Source: Arcobacter siniprincipis
GTDB taxonomy: Bacteria > Campylobacterota > Campylobacteria > Campylobacterales > Arcobacteraceae
Length of the DNA stretch: 64,000 nucleotides
Reading direction: 5' to 3'
Assembly (NCBI RefSeq): GCF_048571125.1
Contig: NZ_CP182343.1
Coordinates: 2,852,001 to 2,916,000 of the forward strand
The notes beneath the pieces were generated by a model, which made no database searches, was not told the DNA's origin, and saw only the letters and a program-made list of their open reading frames with translations. Below, piece after piece: positions 43,065 to 52,871 of this stretch (position 1 is the first letter of the stretch; each line of letters begins with the position of its first letter). Both the position numbers and the translations under genes were made by a program.

Positions 43065-45236
43065 ATGAAATATATTTTTTTCTTTCTACTTATATTCAAC
43101 TTCTTATTTGCAAATTCTCCAAAAGAAATCTTGCTTCTACATTCTTATAATAATGGACTAAAATGGAGTGATGAGATAACAGATGGTTTGCAAAGTGTTA
43201 TTTCACGATATCCAGATTATGAACTTACAATTGAATATATGGATACAAAAAGGAATTATAGTAAAGAATACTTTGAAGTTTTATCTTTACTATATGCAAA
43301 AAAATATGCAGATAAAAAATATGATTTAATTATCACTGTTGATAATTATGCTTTTAATTTTGCCCTTTCAAATAATAAAAAGTTATTTCATAATACTCCT
43401 ATTATTTTTTGTGGTCTTGAAAACTATGATAAAATACAAATTCCAGATAATATGGAAAATTCTGTCACTGGTGTCATAGAATATAAAGAAATTAAAAAAA
43501 ATATTCAACTTATAAAAGATTCAATAAAAAATTTAAATACTTTATATATTATAAGTGATAATACTCTATCTTCAAAAGCAATAAGAAATCAAATACTTGA
43601 TGCTATTTCAGAATATAAAAATAAAATCAATATCATTTTTGATACAAAGATTGATATAAAAACACTAAACCAAAAAATTGAAAAACTTCCCTCACATAGT
43701 GCTGTTCTTTTTACAAGTTTATATAAAGATATAAATGGAAAGTTTCTCTATCAAAAAGACTTAAAAGAGTTTTTTGGGAAATCTAAATATCCTGTTTTTG
43801 CTATAAATAAAATACATTTAGGTGCAGGGGTAGTTGGTGGAATTATGGTAGATCCATATGAACAAGGAAAACTAGCAGGAAACAAAGCAAATTACTTTTT
43901 AAATGGGACACCTATTAAAGATATAGATATATCAACACCTATTTCAAAACATTATTTTGATTATTCTGTATTAAAAAAATTTCATTTACATAATTCAAAT
44001 ATTCCAATACAATCAAGCACAATAAATAAACCAAAAGATTTTTTTGAAAAAAATAGAAAAATAATAGATAGTACTTTTATTTTATTGCCTTTACTCTTTC
44101 TTTTGATTATTGGATTAATTGTTAATATTGTAAAAAAAGTCAATTTAGAAATAAAACTATTAGAACAAACTAAATTGGACAATGTTTTGTTAAATAACAT
44201 TAAAAATATAATTTATTGGAAAAGTAAAGAAGGTATCGTTTTAGGTTGTAATGATGCTTTATGCAAATACTTAAATCTTTCAAGAAATAAAATTATAGGA
44301 GAAAAACTAAATGACATTTTCCCTGAGATTTGTCAAAAAGTTGATGATAAAAAACTATTTGTAAGTGATCTTGAAACAACTTTAGAAGGTAGAAATAATG
44401 AGGTTCTAAATGTTTTAATTAGACGAAAAAAGTATTTGAATAAGAAAAATGAAGAAGCAGGAATTGTTACAATCATAAATGATATTACTGATTTGAAAAG
44501 ATTAGAAAATCAAAGAAAAAAAGATGAACAATTTATAGTACAAAGATCAAAGCTTTATGAAGTAGGAGAAATGATAACTTCTGTTGCTCACCAATGGAAA
44601 GCTCCTCTAATAGAAATATCAACTATAGCTCAAGAGTTACTTTATAAAAAAGACATCTCAAAAAGCTCTAGTAAAGAGTTTGTTGATGAGATTATGACTC
44701 AAGTTAAATATATGACAAGTACTATTGATGATTTTAAAGATTTTATAAAACCTTCAATTAGAAAAAGTGAATTTGAAATAAATTCTGCAATAAATCAACT
44801 TCTAAGAGTAATTGAACACAATACAAAATATAACTACATAGATGTAGATGTAAATTATGAAGAGAATAGAAGCTATACAATATATGGTTATGCAAATGAA
44901 TTTAAACAGGCCATCTTAAATATAATAAATAACTCAAAAGATAGTATTTTGAAAAGAAGACAAAGCCAAAATTTCCAAGCAAAAATCTCTATTTCAATAT
45001 CTTCTGAAAATGACTTATTATGTATATCAATAAAAGATAATGGCATTGGAATAAAAGATGAAAACTTAGAAAAAATATTTGAGCCATTTTTTACAAGTAA
45101 AAAAAATGGTGATGGGTTTGGACTTCATATGGTAAAATTAATAATTGAAGATAAGATGAATGGCACAATAAAAGCTTTGCCTTGTGATGAAGGAGCAAAT
45201 ATTCTTATTTGTTTAGATAATTCTATAGAGAATTAG
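43065..45236 (+). CDS. Sensor histidine kinase with ABC-type substrate-binding sensor
   Basis: 723 residues. The signal peptide (MKYIFFFLLIFNFLFA) is followed by a periplasmic domain (20-310) of the ABC_sub_bind type (KEILLLHSYNNGLKWSDEI). One membrane segment lies near 330-350 (FILLPLLFLLIIGLIVNIV), then a PAS domain and the kinase. The phospho-acceptor is H509 in SVAHQWKAPLIEI. The ATPase has NIINNSKDS, DNGIGIKDE, FEPFFTSKKNGDG and FGLHMVKLI. It probably senses the substrate of the upstream oxidoreductase, as TtrS does for tetrathionate. The response regulator follows at once. Confidence 0.85.
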   Translation: MKYIFFFLLIFNFLFANSPKEILLLHSYNNGLKWSDEITDGLQSVISRYPDYELTIEYMDTKRNYSKEYFEVLSLLYAKKYADKKYDLIITVDNYAFNFALSNNKKLFHNTPIIFCGLENYDKIQIPDNMENSVTGVIEYKEIKKNIQLIKDSIKNLNTLYIISDNTLSSKAIRNQILDAISEYKNKINIIFDTKIDIKTLNQKIEKLPSHSAVLFTSLYKDINGKFLYQKDLKEFFGKSKYPVFAINKIHLGAGVVGGIMVDPYEQGKLAGNKANYFLNGTPIKDIDISTPISKHYFDYSVLKKFHLHNSNIPIQSSTINKPKDFFEKNRKIIDSTFILLPLLFLLIIGLIVNIVKKVNLEIKLLEQTKLDNVLLNNIKNIIYWKSKEGIVLGCNDALCKYLNLSRNKIIGEKLNDIFPEICQKVDDKKLFVSDLETTLEGRNNEVLNVLIRRKKYLNKKNEEAGIVTIINDITDLKRLENQRKKDEQFIVQRSKLYEVGEMITSVAHQWKAPLIEISTIAQELLYKKDISKSSSKEFVDEIMTQVKYMTSTIDDFKDFIKPSIRKSEFEINSAINQLLRVIEHNTKYNYIDVDVNYEENRSYTIYGYANEFKQAILNIINNSKDSILKRRQSQNFQAKISISISSENDLLCISIKDNGIGIKDENLEKIFEPFFTSKKNGDGFGLHMVKLIIEDKMNGTIKALPCDEGANILICLDNSIEN

Positions 45237-45237
45237 A

Positions 45238-45885
45238 ATGAAAATATTATTATTAGAAGATAATAAAAGATTATCAAAACTTATTATTGAAGCCCTATGG
45301 GAAAAAAAATATAAAATTGATTGGTTCGAAGATGGAAGACATGCTTTGAATGCAGTTCATGATGGTTATGATTGTTTTATTTTAGACATAAATGTACCAG
45401 GAATAGATGGTCTTAGTTTATTAAAAGAAATTAGAGTTATGGATAAAAAAACACCCGCAATAATAATAAGTGCAAATGTTGAATTAGAGACTATTAAAGA
45501 TGCTTATACTAATGGTTGCGATGAATATCTGAAAAAACCATTTTATATATATGAGTTAGAATTAAAGCTTAATAAATTTTGTAAAAAAGAAAAAGAGACT
45601 ATAAATCTACTTGAAAACTATACTTATAACACAAGTAGTGAACTTTTGTATGATGAAAATAAACAAGAGATAAAATTAGCAAAAAAAGAGATTTTACTTT
45701 TAAATTTATTTATAAAAAATTGTGAGAAAATAGTTACCTTTGAACATATAGAACAATATGTTTGGGAAGGTGATTTTACTACAAATGAGAGTATCAGAAC
45801 ACTTGTAAAAAGACTAAGAAAGAAACTTCCAAAAGATACAATAACTTCACAAATTGGGATTGGATATAAACTACAAATTTCTTAA
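45238..45885 (+). CDS. OmpR-family response regulator
   Basis: 215 residues. The receiver domain (1-120) has the acidic pair in LEDNK, phospho-acceptor D50 in FILDINVPGIDG, and the conserved Lys in YLKKPF. The C-terminal winged helix (about 125-215) includes IRTLVKRLRKKLPKDTI, the OmpR recognition helix pattern. It starts two bases after the kinase stop and should regulate the oxidoreductase genes. Its last three bases overlap the convergent pabB gene. Confidence 0.88.
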   Translation: MKILLLEDNKRLSKLIIEALWEKKYKIDWFEDGRHALNAVHDGYDCFILDINVPGIDGLSLLKEIRVMDKKTPAIIISANVELETIKDAYTNGCDEYLKKPFYIYELELKLNKFCKKEKETINLLENYTYNTSSELLYDENKQEIKLAKKEILLLNLFIKNCEKIVTFEHIEQYVWEGDFTTNESIRTLVKRLRKKLPKDTITSQIGIGYKLQIS

Positions 45886-46838
45886 AATGGTAAATAAATT
45901 TTATCAAGTATCTCTTGATATTCTAACTTGGCATCACTATCACAAGTAATACCTCCACCACTTTTATAATAAAGATTTTCATCTTTATCTTTTTGAATAA
46001 ATCTAATCATAACTGAACTATCTAAACTTTTTCCATCAAAAACCCCAAAAATACCAGTATAATAATCCCTCTCATATCCTTCTATTTCTTTTATGATTTC
46101 TACAGTTTTCCTTTTTGGTGTTCCTGTTATGGAACCAGCTGGAAGAAGGGAAAGTAAAATATCTCCTAACTTTTCATTCCAATTGCTTTGTAGTTCTCCT
46201 GATATTTTAGAACTCACTTGCAGAAGTTTCTTATCCCCTGCTTGTATTTCATCAATATATCTAAACCTATCTACTCGAACTTTAGTTGAAACTATTCCTA
46301 GGTCATTGCGAAGTAAATCTACTACCATCGTATGTTCAGCCATCTCTTTCATATCACCCAAGATTTTAGCACTAGCATTATCAATTGAAGCGTCTATAGT
46401 ACCCTTCATAGGATAAGTATAGATTTTATCTTTTTTAATTTTTATAAATCTTTCAGGAGAAAAGCACACAAACTCATCTTTAAATTTTAATTTAAACTTT
46501 GATTCTGATTTTTCATAAATTTCATCTAAACTCAAATCACACTCTATTTTTGTTTTAGCTGTTAAATTTAATAAATAACTGTTTCCAGAAGCTATTTGTT
46601 CTTGCACATACTCAAATTTTGTTTTATACTCTTCAAAACTCATTGGATATTTTATCAAGGCTTCGTTTTTTATTGAACTTTTTTTCTCTTTAGGTGAGAT
46701 TTCATATTTTATATCTTGGGGTAAATCTTTTAAGGGTTTTAAAAAGTAGTTTTTTAAGTCATAACTTATCATAAAAAAAAATGGCTCTTTAGAAGAGCCA
46801 TAATTATTAAGTTGATTTATTAATTCTTGATTATTCAA
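45882..46838 (-). CDS. pabB: Aminodeoxychorismate synthase component I, short form
   Basis: 318 residues, the catalytic chorismate-binding part only. Motifs are GTIDAS, HTMVVDLLRNDLGIVS, PAGSITGTPKRKTVEII, YYTGIFGVF and SSVMIRFIQ. It aminates chorismate for folate synthesis. The start is unclear: the TTG at 46838 has no ribosome site, but residues NNYGSSKEPFFFMISYD match the conserved N-terminus of short PabB proteins, so I keep it. An ATG at 46772 is the alternative. A perfect terminator hairpin lies between the two starts (see 46773-46801). Confidence 0.82.
   Translation of the reverse strand: MNNQELINQLNNYGSSKEPFFFMISYDLKNYFLKPLKDLPQDIKYEISPKEKKSSIKNEALIKYPMSFEEYKTKFEYVQEQIASGNSYLLNLTAKTKIECDLSLDEIYEKSESKFKLKFKDEFVCFSPERFIKIKKDKIYTYPMKGTIDASIDNASAKILGDMKEMAEHTMVVDLLRNDLGIVSTKVRVDRFRYIDEIQAGDKKLLQVSSKISGELQSNWNEKLGDILLSLLPAGSITGTPKRKTVEIIKEIEGYERDYYTGIFGVFDGKSLDSSVMIRFIQKDKDENLYYKSGGGITCDSDAKLEYQEILDKIYLPF
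46773..46801 (-). terminator. Canonical terminator inside the 5' end of pabB
   Basis: On the minus strand TGGCTCTT-CTA-AAGAGCCA is followed by nine T residues, a textbook Rho-independent terminator. It follows pyrB by about 45 bases yet encodes the conserved pabB residues GSSKEPFFF. It would make most pyrB transcripts stop and limit pabB, unless translation of pabB prevents the hairpin. Confidence 0.75.
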
Positions 46839-46845
46839 ATATATA

Positions 46846-47727
46846 CTATTGAGAAAGTATTAGTTTTTTAAGTACTGCCATTCTAACAGCAACACCATTT
46901 TTAACTTGTTTTAAAACTTTTGATCTAGGATCCAATAACATCTCATCACTAATATCAACATTTCTGTTCACTGGTCCTGGGTGAAGAAGTAAAATATCTC
47001 TATCTCCTAGAACTTCTTTTGTAATACAATAATCTTTTGCATAATCATTAATTGATTGGAAATATATTTCATTGTGTCTTTCTAATTGTGTTCTTAAACT
47101 CATCACAACATCAACTTCATCAATTACTTCTGAAATATTATCATATTGCTTATGTTCATTTGTTTCTGATTTAAAACAATCAGGAGCTACAAAACATACA
47201 TCTAAGCCAAATCTAGGAAGAAGTTTTCTATTAGATCCAGCAACTCTTGAAGTTCTAACATCTCCTACTATTGCAACTTTTTTATTTTCAACTTCTCCAT
47301 CAAAATGTTCCATAATAGTAAACAAATCAAGTAAGGCTTGAGTAGGATGTGCATGTTTGCCATCACCTGCATTGATTATTGGACAATTTACAAGATCAAC
47401 TAAAGTTCCTGGTAATCCACACTCTGAATGTCTTATAATAATAGCATCTGGACACATTGCATTAATATTTGCAACAGTATCAAATATAGTTTCACCTTTA
47501 CTACTTGAACTTGTTCCCACATCAAGTGAAACAATCTCAGCACCCAATCTTTTTGCAGCTATTTCAAAAGCACTTCTAGTTCTTGTAGAGTTTTCAAAAA
47601 ATAATGTAACTACTACTTTGCCTTTTAAAATATCCCTTGATTTCATATCTAAAAACAGTTTTGCATCATCAAATAATGAAATAATCTCCTCGTTTGTAAA
47701 GTCTGAAGTTCTTATGAGGTTTTGCAT
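46846..47727 (-). CDS. pyrB: Aspartate carbamoyltransferase catalytic subunit
   Basis: 293 residues. It makes carbamoyl-aspartate for pyrimidines. The carbamoyl-phosphate motif FFENSTRTRSAFEIAAKRLG is near 45-64, the active-site loop is HPTQALLDLFTI, and the C-terminal substrate motif is LLLHPGPVNR. No regulatory pyrI is present. It is followed by pabB in the same direction, with an intrinsic terminator between or within them. Confidence 0.95.
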   Translation of the reverse strand: MQNLIRTSDFTNEEIISLFDDAKLFLDMKSRDILKGKVVVTLFFENSTRTRSAFEIAAKRLGAEIVSLDVGTSSSSKGETIFDTVANINAMCPDAIIIRHSECGLPGTLVDLVNCPIINAGDGKHAHPTQALLDLFTIMEHFDGEVENKKVAIVGDVRTSRVAGSNRKLLPRFGLDVCFVAPDCFKSETNEHKQYDNISEVIDEVDVVMSLRTQLERHNEIYFQSINDYAKDYCITKEVLGDRDILLLHPGPVNRNVDISDEMLLDPRSKVLKQVKNGVAVRMAVLKKLILSQ

Positions 47728-47782
47728 CTATTATCCTTGCCTTTTTAAAAACAAATTTTATCAAAAAAAAGATTAAATTGGT

Positions 47783-47810
47783 TATAATATTTTCCTATTC
47801 TCCCTAAGGA
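47783..47810 (+). promoter_or_regulatory. Promoter and ribosome site of the cis/trans isomerase gene
   Basis: TATAAT at 47783-47788 and AAGGA at 47806-47810, with the ATG at 47816. No clear -35 is visible; a T-rich region precedes the -10, as is usual in this phylum. Confidence 0.45.
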
Positions 47811-47815
47811 ACTTA

Positions 47816-50143
47816 ATGAAATTTTCACTTTTTTTAATATTTACAATCACATTTTTACTTTCTAATGCAAATGCACAGTTTAATCAAAAAGTTTCCTTTG
47901 ATGAAGTTAAAAAAAATATCTCGTATGAAAATGATATAAAACCCATACTAGACAAAAGATGTGTAGTTTGTCACTCTTGTTATAATTCACCTTGCCAATT
48001 AAAAATGAGCTCACTTGAAGGTCTTTTAAGGGGAGCAACAAAAGAGGTTATTTATAAAAATAGATTAAAAGCCGGTGAGATGACAAGACTCTTTGTAGAT
48101 GCAACTACAACTGAAAAATGGAGAGAAAAAGGCTTTTATCCAGTAAATGAAAAGATACCAAATCTAAATGCTTCTATCATGTCTTATTTATTAAATCAAA
48201 AACAAAAATTTCCAAAAATAAAAGGAAATTATGCACCAGAAGATGATGAACTAACTTGTATAAAAGATAAAGATGAACTTGAGAAATATTTAAATGATAA
48301 GCCTTATCATGGTATGCCATATGGTTTTCCAGCTTTAAAAAAAGAAGAACATAACCTTCTTATGACTTGGTTAGATAAAGGAATAAAAAAGCCTAAAATC
48401 ATACAAACAAAAGAACCAAAAGAGATAAAAATCTTCGAAGACTTTTTGAATAATCAAGATGTAAAACATAAAGTAACAGCTAGATATATTTATGAACATC
48501 TTTTCTTAGCTCATATTAAATTTCCTGATAGTAATGATTTTTACGAACTAGTAAGGTCTTATACAAAACCAAATACAAGTGTAAAAGTAATAGCAACAAG
48601 ACTTCCTTATGATAAAGTAGAAGAACCATTTTATTATAGATTCCAAAAAATAAAATCAACTATTGTTCATAAAACACATATGGTATATAATCTTGATGAA
48701 AGTAAATTAAAAAGATATAAAGACCTTTTTATAAATACAAATTGGGAAGCAAAACCTACTTTAGTAAGTTATGATTCAAAAATAGCAGCAAATCCATTAA
48801 CAGCTTATGAACAAATACCTGCAACATCTAGATACAACTTTTTACTTGATAATATCCATTATTTTATTATGACATTTATAAGAGGTCCTGTTTGTAAAGG
48901 TCAGATTGCACTAAATGTTATAAATGACCATTTTTGGGTTGCCTTTAAAGATCCAAAATTTGATGTAACTCTTCATGATAGTAACTTTATACATGACAAT
49001 TTAAAAAAACTTAGTGTACCAAATGAGTATGGACCAAACGCCCCTATTTTGGATGCTTTTGATTTTTTTAGTTACGACCAAGACACTATAGCTTATTATA
49101 AAAATAAAAATGAACTATATAAAAAATATTATAAAAAGGGAATAGATATAAATAGTATCTGGAAAGGCAATAATAGTGAAGAAAAAAACAATGATGCAAT
49201 ATTGACCATATATAGACATTTTAACTCTGCCTCAGTTCAAAAGGGAGCCTTAGGTGATATTCCTAAAACTATGTGGGTCATTGATTACCCTTTATTAGAA
49301 AGACTTTATTATTCTCTTGTTGTGGGATTTGATGTTTTTGGGAATACTCCTCATAAACTACTAGTAAGAAAATATATGGACAGATTAAGAATAGAAGGTG
49401 AAAGTAACTTTTTAGAATACCTTCCAAAAGATATAAGAAAAACTCAATTTGATAAATGGTACTTAGGGTATACTGCAAAATGGCTAATAACTTATACTCC
49501 CTCTCAAAATGAAACCTTAGTAAAATATAAATCTAAAGAGTATAAAAAAGAGTTGATGTTAGATATATTAAAATATACAAATACACCAAAAGATAAATTA
49601 AATTTTATAGAAAAAGGGTATAAGCAATCCCCTATATTGAAACAATATAATACAAAAAGTCAAATCGAGCAAAGTCTAAAAGACTTAACACTAAAAAAGA
49701 ATACAACTCTTTTTAGAGACTATTCAAGTAATAATTTCAATCTTTCATATTTAAGAATACAAATGAATAATAAAGAAGACTATGTTTATTCAATAGTCAT
49801 AAATAAATGGCATGACAATGTTGCGTTTTTATTTAATGAAAGTGAAAGATTGGATTCTAGCAAAGATAGAATAAATATATTAAAAGGTTTTGTAGGCTCA
49901 TATCCAAACTTATTTATTGTTGTAAAACAAGATGATTTAAGTGAATTTTTTAATATTTTAATAAATTATAAGAAAGATGATAATGAAAAATTATCTAAAT
50001 ATTTTATTAGTAGAGAAAATAAAAACTTTTGGGAAGTATATGATTGGTTTCAAAATGAATTTAATAAGGAGCAACCTATAGATTCAGGAATTTTTGATTT
50101 AAATAGATATTTTAAAAAATCTATTCTTCCTATAACTAATTAA
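47816..50143 (+). CDS. cti: Fatty acid cis/trans isomerase
   Basis: 775 residues. A signal peptide (MKFSLFLIFTITFLLSNANA) precedes the heme c site CVVCH at 49-53 in DKRCVVCHSCYNSPCQLKMS. Periplasmic Cti proteins of this size convert cis- to trans-unsaturated fatty acids in existing membrane lipids, a rapid response to solvents and heat. Other Cti features are LLRGATKEVIYKNRL and PATSRYNFLLDNIHYFIMTF. It is transcribed alone from its own promoter. Confidence 0.92.
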   Translation: MKFSLFLIFTITFLLSNANAQFNQKVSFDEVKKNISYENDIKPILDKRCVVCHSCYNSPCQLKMSSLEGLLRGATKEVIYKNRLKAGEMTRLFVDATTTEKWREKGFYPVNEKIPNLNASIMSYLLNQKQKFPKIKGNYAPEDDELTCIKDKDELEKYLNDKPYHGMPYGFPALKKEEHNLLMTWLDKGIKKPKIIQTKEPKEIKIFEDFLNNQDVKHKVTARYIYEHLFLAHIKFPDSNDFYELVRSYTKPNTSVKVIATRLPYDKVEEPFYYRFQKIKSTIVHKTHMVYNLDESKLKRYKDLFINTNWEAKPTLVSYDSKIAANPLTAYEQIPATSRYNFLLDNIHYFIMTFIRGPVCKGQIALNVINDHFWVAFKDPKFDVTLHDSNFIHDNLKKLSVPNEYGPNAPILDAFDFFSYDQDTIAYYKNKNELYKKYYKKGIDINSIWKGNNSEEKNNDAILTIYRHFNSASVQKGALGDIPKTMWVIDYPLLERLYYSLVVGFDVFGNTPHKLLVRKYMDRLRIEGESNFLEYLPKDIRKTQFDKWYLGYTAKWLITYTPSQNETLVKYKSKEYKKELMLDILKYTNTPKDKLNFIEKGYKQSPILKQYNTKSQIEQSLKDLTLKKNTTLFRDYSSNNFNLSYLRIQMNNKEDYVYSIVINKWHDNVAFLFNESERLDSSKDRINILKGFVGSYPNLFIVVKQDDLSEFFNILINYKKDDNEKLSKYFISRENKNFWEVYDWFQNEFNKEQPIDSGIFDLNRYFKKSILPITN

Positions 50144-50191
50144 AAATATATTTTCGATATAATAAGCATATTTTTTTAGGAAGTTTATAAA

Positions 50192-51373
50192 ATGTTAGAA
50201 CAATTAGATAAAGATTATGTATTAAATACTTATGCAAGAAATTATGTTAACTTTAAAAGAGGAGAAAATGCTACTCTTTTTGATGATAAAGATAATAACT
50301 ACATAGATTTTACTTCAGGTATTGGTGTTGTTAGTGTTGGACATGGAAACAAACAAGTAGCAGATGCTATTTATGATCAAGTTAGTAAGATAACTCATAT
50401 TTCAAACCTTTATGCAATCGAGCCACAAGCACTTTTAGCTAAAGAAATTGCTAAACTTAGTGGTTATGATGTGGCAACATTTTTTGCAAATAGTGGAGCC
50501 GAAGCAAATGAAGGTGCAATAAAAATTGCAAGAAAATATGGGCAAACAAAATTTGCAAATAAAAAATATAAAGTGATAACTTTAGAGCACTCTTTTCATG
50601 GAAGAACTATTACTACTGTAAAAGCTACAGGTCAAGATAAATTTCACTCGCCAAATTTTTCTCCATATCCTGAAGGGTTTTCATACAATAAACAAATCAA
50701 TGACATCTATAACTCAATAGATGAAGAAACTGTTGCAGTGATGATTGAACTTGTTCAAGGTGAAGGTGGCGTTCAACCTTTCGAAAAAGAAGAGATTCAA
50801 AAATTAGCTGCATTTTTAAAAGAAAAAGAGATTTTACTTATCGTAGATGAAGTTCAAACAGGTGTTTATAGAACAGGCGAATTTTTAGCCTCAAACTTAT
50901 ATGAAATAGAACCTGATATTGTAACTTTGGCAAAAGGTTTAGGTGGAGGAGTTCCTATTGGAGCTATTTTGACAAAACACAAAGATATCTTTTCTCCTGG
51001 TGATCATGGTTCAACTTTTGGTGGAAATTATTTAGTTACAAGAGCAGGATTAGAAGTTTTAAAAATCTTAGATGAATATAAAGATAAAGGTGCGCTAGAT
51101 GAAGCTATTATCTACTTTGAATCAAAATTAGCTGCTTTATATGAAAAGTATCCAAATATCTTTATTTCAAAAGTTGGTTTAGGTCTTATGAGAGGACTTA
51201 GAGCTAAAGATGAAGCTACTTTAGCAGCTATTATTAAAAATAGTTTTGAGCAAGGGGTATTAGTCTTAAAATCAGGAAGAAATACTTTAAGATTTTTACC
51301 AGTATTAACTATCACAAAAGAAGAAATTGATGAAGGGTTCAAAAGGCTAGATGATGCAATTTCTAAGATTTAG
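50192..51373 (+). CDS. argD: Acetylornithine aminotransferase
   Basis: 393 residues, class III PLP aminotransferase for arginine (and possibly lysine) synthesis. The PLP Lys is K248 in TLAKGLGGGVPIGA. Other motifs are FANSGAEANEGAIKIARK, HSFHGRT and IVDEVQTGVYRTGE. AGGAAG precedes the ATG. Its last 23 bases overlap the TolC-like gene, an unusual pairing that implies shared transcription. Confidence 0.93.
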   Translation: MLEQLDKDYVLNTYARNYVNFKRGENATLFDDKDNNYIDFTSGIGVVSVGHGNKQVADAIYDQVSKITHISNLYAIEPQALLAKEIAKLSGYDVATFFANSGAEANEGAIKIARKYGQTKFANKKYKVITLEHSFHGRTITTVKATGQDKFHSPNFSPYPEGFSYNKQINDIYNSIDEETVAVMIELVQGEGGVQPFEKEEIQKLAAFLKEKEILLIVDEVQTGVYRTGEFLASNLYEIEPDIVTLAKGLGGGVPIGAILTKHKDIFSPGDHGSTFGGNYLVTRAGLEVLKILDEYKDKGALDEAIIYFESKLAALYEKYPNIFISKVGLGLMRGLRAKDEATLAAIIKNSFEQGVLVLKSGRNTLRFLPVLTITKEEIDEGFKRLDDAISKI

Positions 51374-52547
51374 ACTATCTTTAGCAACTATTGTTTTAGT
51401 TGCTAGTTCTTCTTTTGCAGCACAAAGTGATAAGTTAGATGACTCTATTCTTTCAAAAAAAAGATTAGAAATATTTGACTTATCAAAAGAGCAAATAGAA
51501 GAGAATAGTTCAAAACTTAAAAAAGATTGGATAAATCCAGTAAATTATACCTATTCAAAAGTTTATGGAGATAAATATGATACTGAAAAGTCTCTTATCT
51601 CTGTAGACCAACCCATATTTAAAACTGGTGGTATTTACAAAGCTATAAAATATGCAAATGCTCAAAGACTCTATTCTCACCTAGATTTAGATTTGCAAAA
51701 AAAAGCTATGATAAAAGATACCACAACCATTTTATTCAATATCCATAAACTGCAACTTCAAATAAAAAAACAAGAACTCTTAGTAAAAAATGGTGAAATA
51801 GATATCCAAAGAAAAAAAGAACAAGTACTTAATGGCTTTGCTGATACTTCATTACTAGATAATGCAATACTTGATACAAATACAAGTAGAAATGCTCTAG
51901 CTGATTTAGTTTATCAAAAAGAAGAATTAATAAATCAGTTTGGTACATATGCAAGTGGTGATTATGAAAGTTTTACTTTGCCAAAATTTAGCATTTTAGA
52001 TAAAGAAAATTTCTTAAAAGATAATCTAACTTTAAAAAGAGCAAAAGCAGACATAAGTAGTAAAAAAGACTTCTCATGGATGACCATATCAAAATACCTT
52101 CCAACAGTCAGTGCAACCTTTGATTATACAAAATATCACTCAAGTAATAATCCTACAATTGACACAGGAGATGATGTACAAAACTATGGAATAAAAATCA
52201 CTATGCCACTTGATACAAGAACATTCAATGATATTCAAAGTACTAGAATAGATTATCTAAAGGCAAAATTAGATTTTGACAACCAAATTTTAGAACAAGA
52301 AAACTATTTCAAAAGTAAACTATCAAAAATCAAAATGATAGATTCAAAAATAGACATTGCAAAAAATGATTATGTATTATACAACTCCCTACTTGATGTA
52401 GTTGTGGAAGAAAAAGAAGCAGAACTAAAAACCCAAAGTGATGTGGATACCCTACTAAATTCCAAAAAAATCAGAGAACTAGACCTCAAAATTTACAATA
52501 TCGATAAACAAATCGAACTTTTAGATATTTATTCTAAAATAAGCTAA
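51351..52547 (+). CDS. TolC-like outer-membrane efflux protein
   Basis: 398 residues. The signal peptide is MMQFLRFRLSLATIVLVASSSFAA; a second ATG three bases later gives better spacing to the AAAAGG ribosome site. The mature part is long helices with heptads (TLKRAKADISSKKD, LDFDNQILEQENYFKSKLSK) and short strands with GIKITMPLDTR, the pattern of the OEP/TolC fold in two repeats. It overlaps argD by 23 bases. No inner-membrane pump or adaptor gene is adjacent. It is followed by the decaying end of the Sel1 array on the other strand. Confidence 0.7.
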   Translation: MMQFLRFRLSLATIVLVASSSFAAQSDKLDDSILSKKRLEIFDLSKEQIEENSSKLKKDWINPVNYTYSKVYGDKYDTEKSLISVDQPIFKTGGIYKAIKYANAQRLYSHLDLDLQKKAMIKDTTTILFNIHKLQLQIKKQELLVKNGEIDIQRKKEQVLNGFADTSLLDNAILDTNTSRNALADLVYQKEELINQFGTYASGDYESFTLPKFSILDKENFLKDNLTLKRAKADISSKKDFSWMTISKYLPTVSATFDYTKYHSSNNPTIDTGDDVQNYGIKITMPLDTRTFNDIQSTRIDYLKAKLDFDNQILEQENYFKSKLSKIKMIDSKIDIAKNDYVLYNSLLDVVVEEKEAELKTQSDVDTLLNSKKIRELDLKIYNIDKQIELLDIYSKIS

Positions 52548-52593
52548 GAGTGTACTAAATATTTCTATCTTATTATATCTTTTGAAAATCTAA

Positions 52594-52636
52594 CTATAAT
52601 TCTAACTTCCCTTTATATTTTATCGGGAACTCTGGA
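52594..52636 (-). pseudogene. 3'-end stub of a Sel1 lipoprotein gene
   Basis: About 14 codons on the minus strand read PEFPIKYKGKLEL and a stop, matching the last residues of the intact Sel1 genes (DEFPIKYKGKLDLDE). Nothing recognisable lies upstream of it. It is the outermost remnant of the array. Confidence 0.65.
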
Positions 52637-52659
52637 AAATATAATGGGGCATTTCACAA

Positions 52660-52857
52660 TTAAATCCCGCCTTTATATCTTCTTGGTAGTCCTGGCATTG
52701 TTAGTTGTAGTTCATAGCCTTTTTTTATTGTTTCATCTGATAGGTTCCATTTCTCTTTTAAAAATGAGATTATGTATTCTTTTGGTTTTCCATATTCTAT
52801 TAAATTTATCATATATGCACTTGCCCTTATATCATCATTTAAATTTTGATGGTATAG
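52660..52857 (-). pseudogene. Detached C-terminal part of the truncated Sel1 gene
   Basis: An open minus-strand frame of 66 codons reads LYHQNLNDDIRASAYMI ... KWNLSDETIKKGYELQL and ends TMPGLPRRYKGGI. This matches the C-terminus of the Sel1 gene at 54262-54986. It is cut off from the coding part upstream by a one-base frameshift in a GAGAGAG run and a TGA codon (52858-52860). Together with 52872-53336 it was once a single gene. Confidence 0.8.
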
Positions 52858-52871
52858 TCAAGATATACCTT

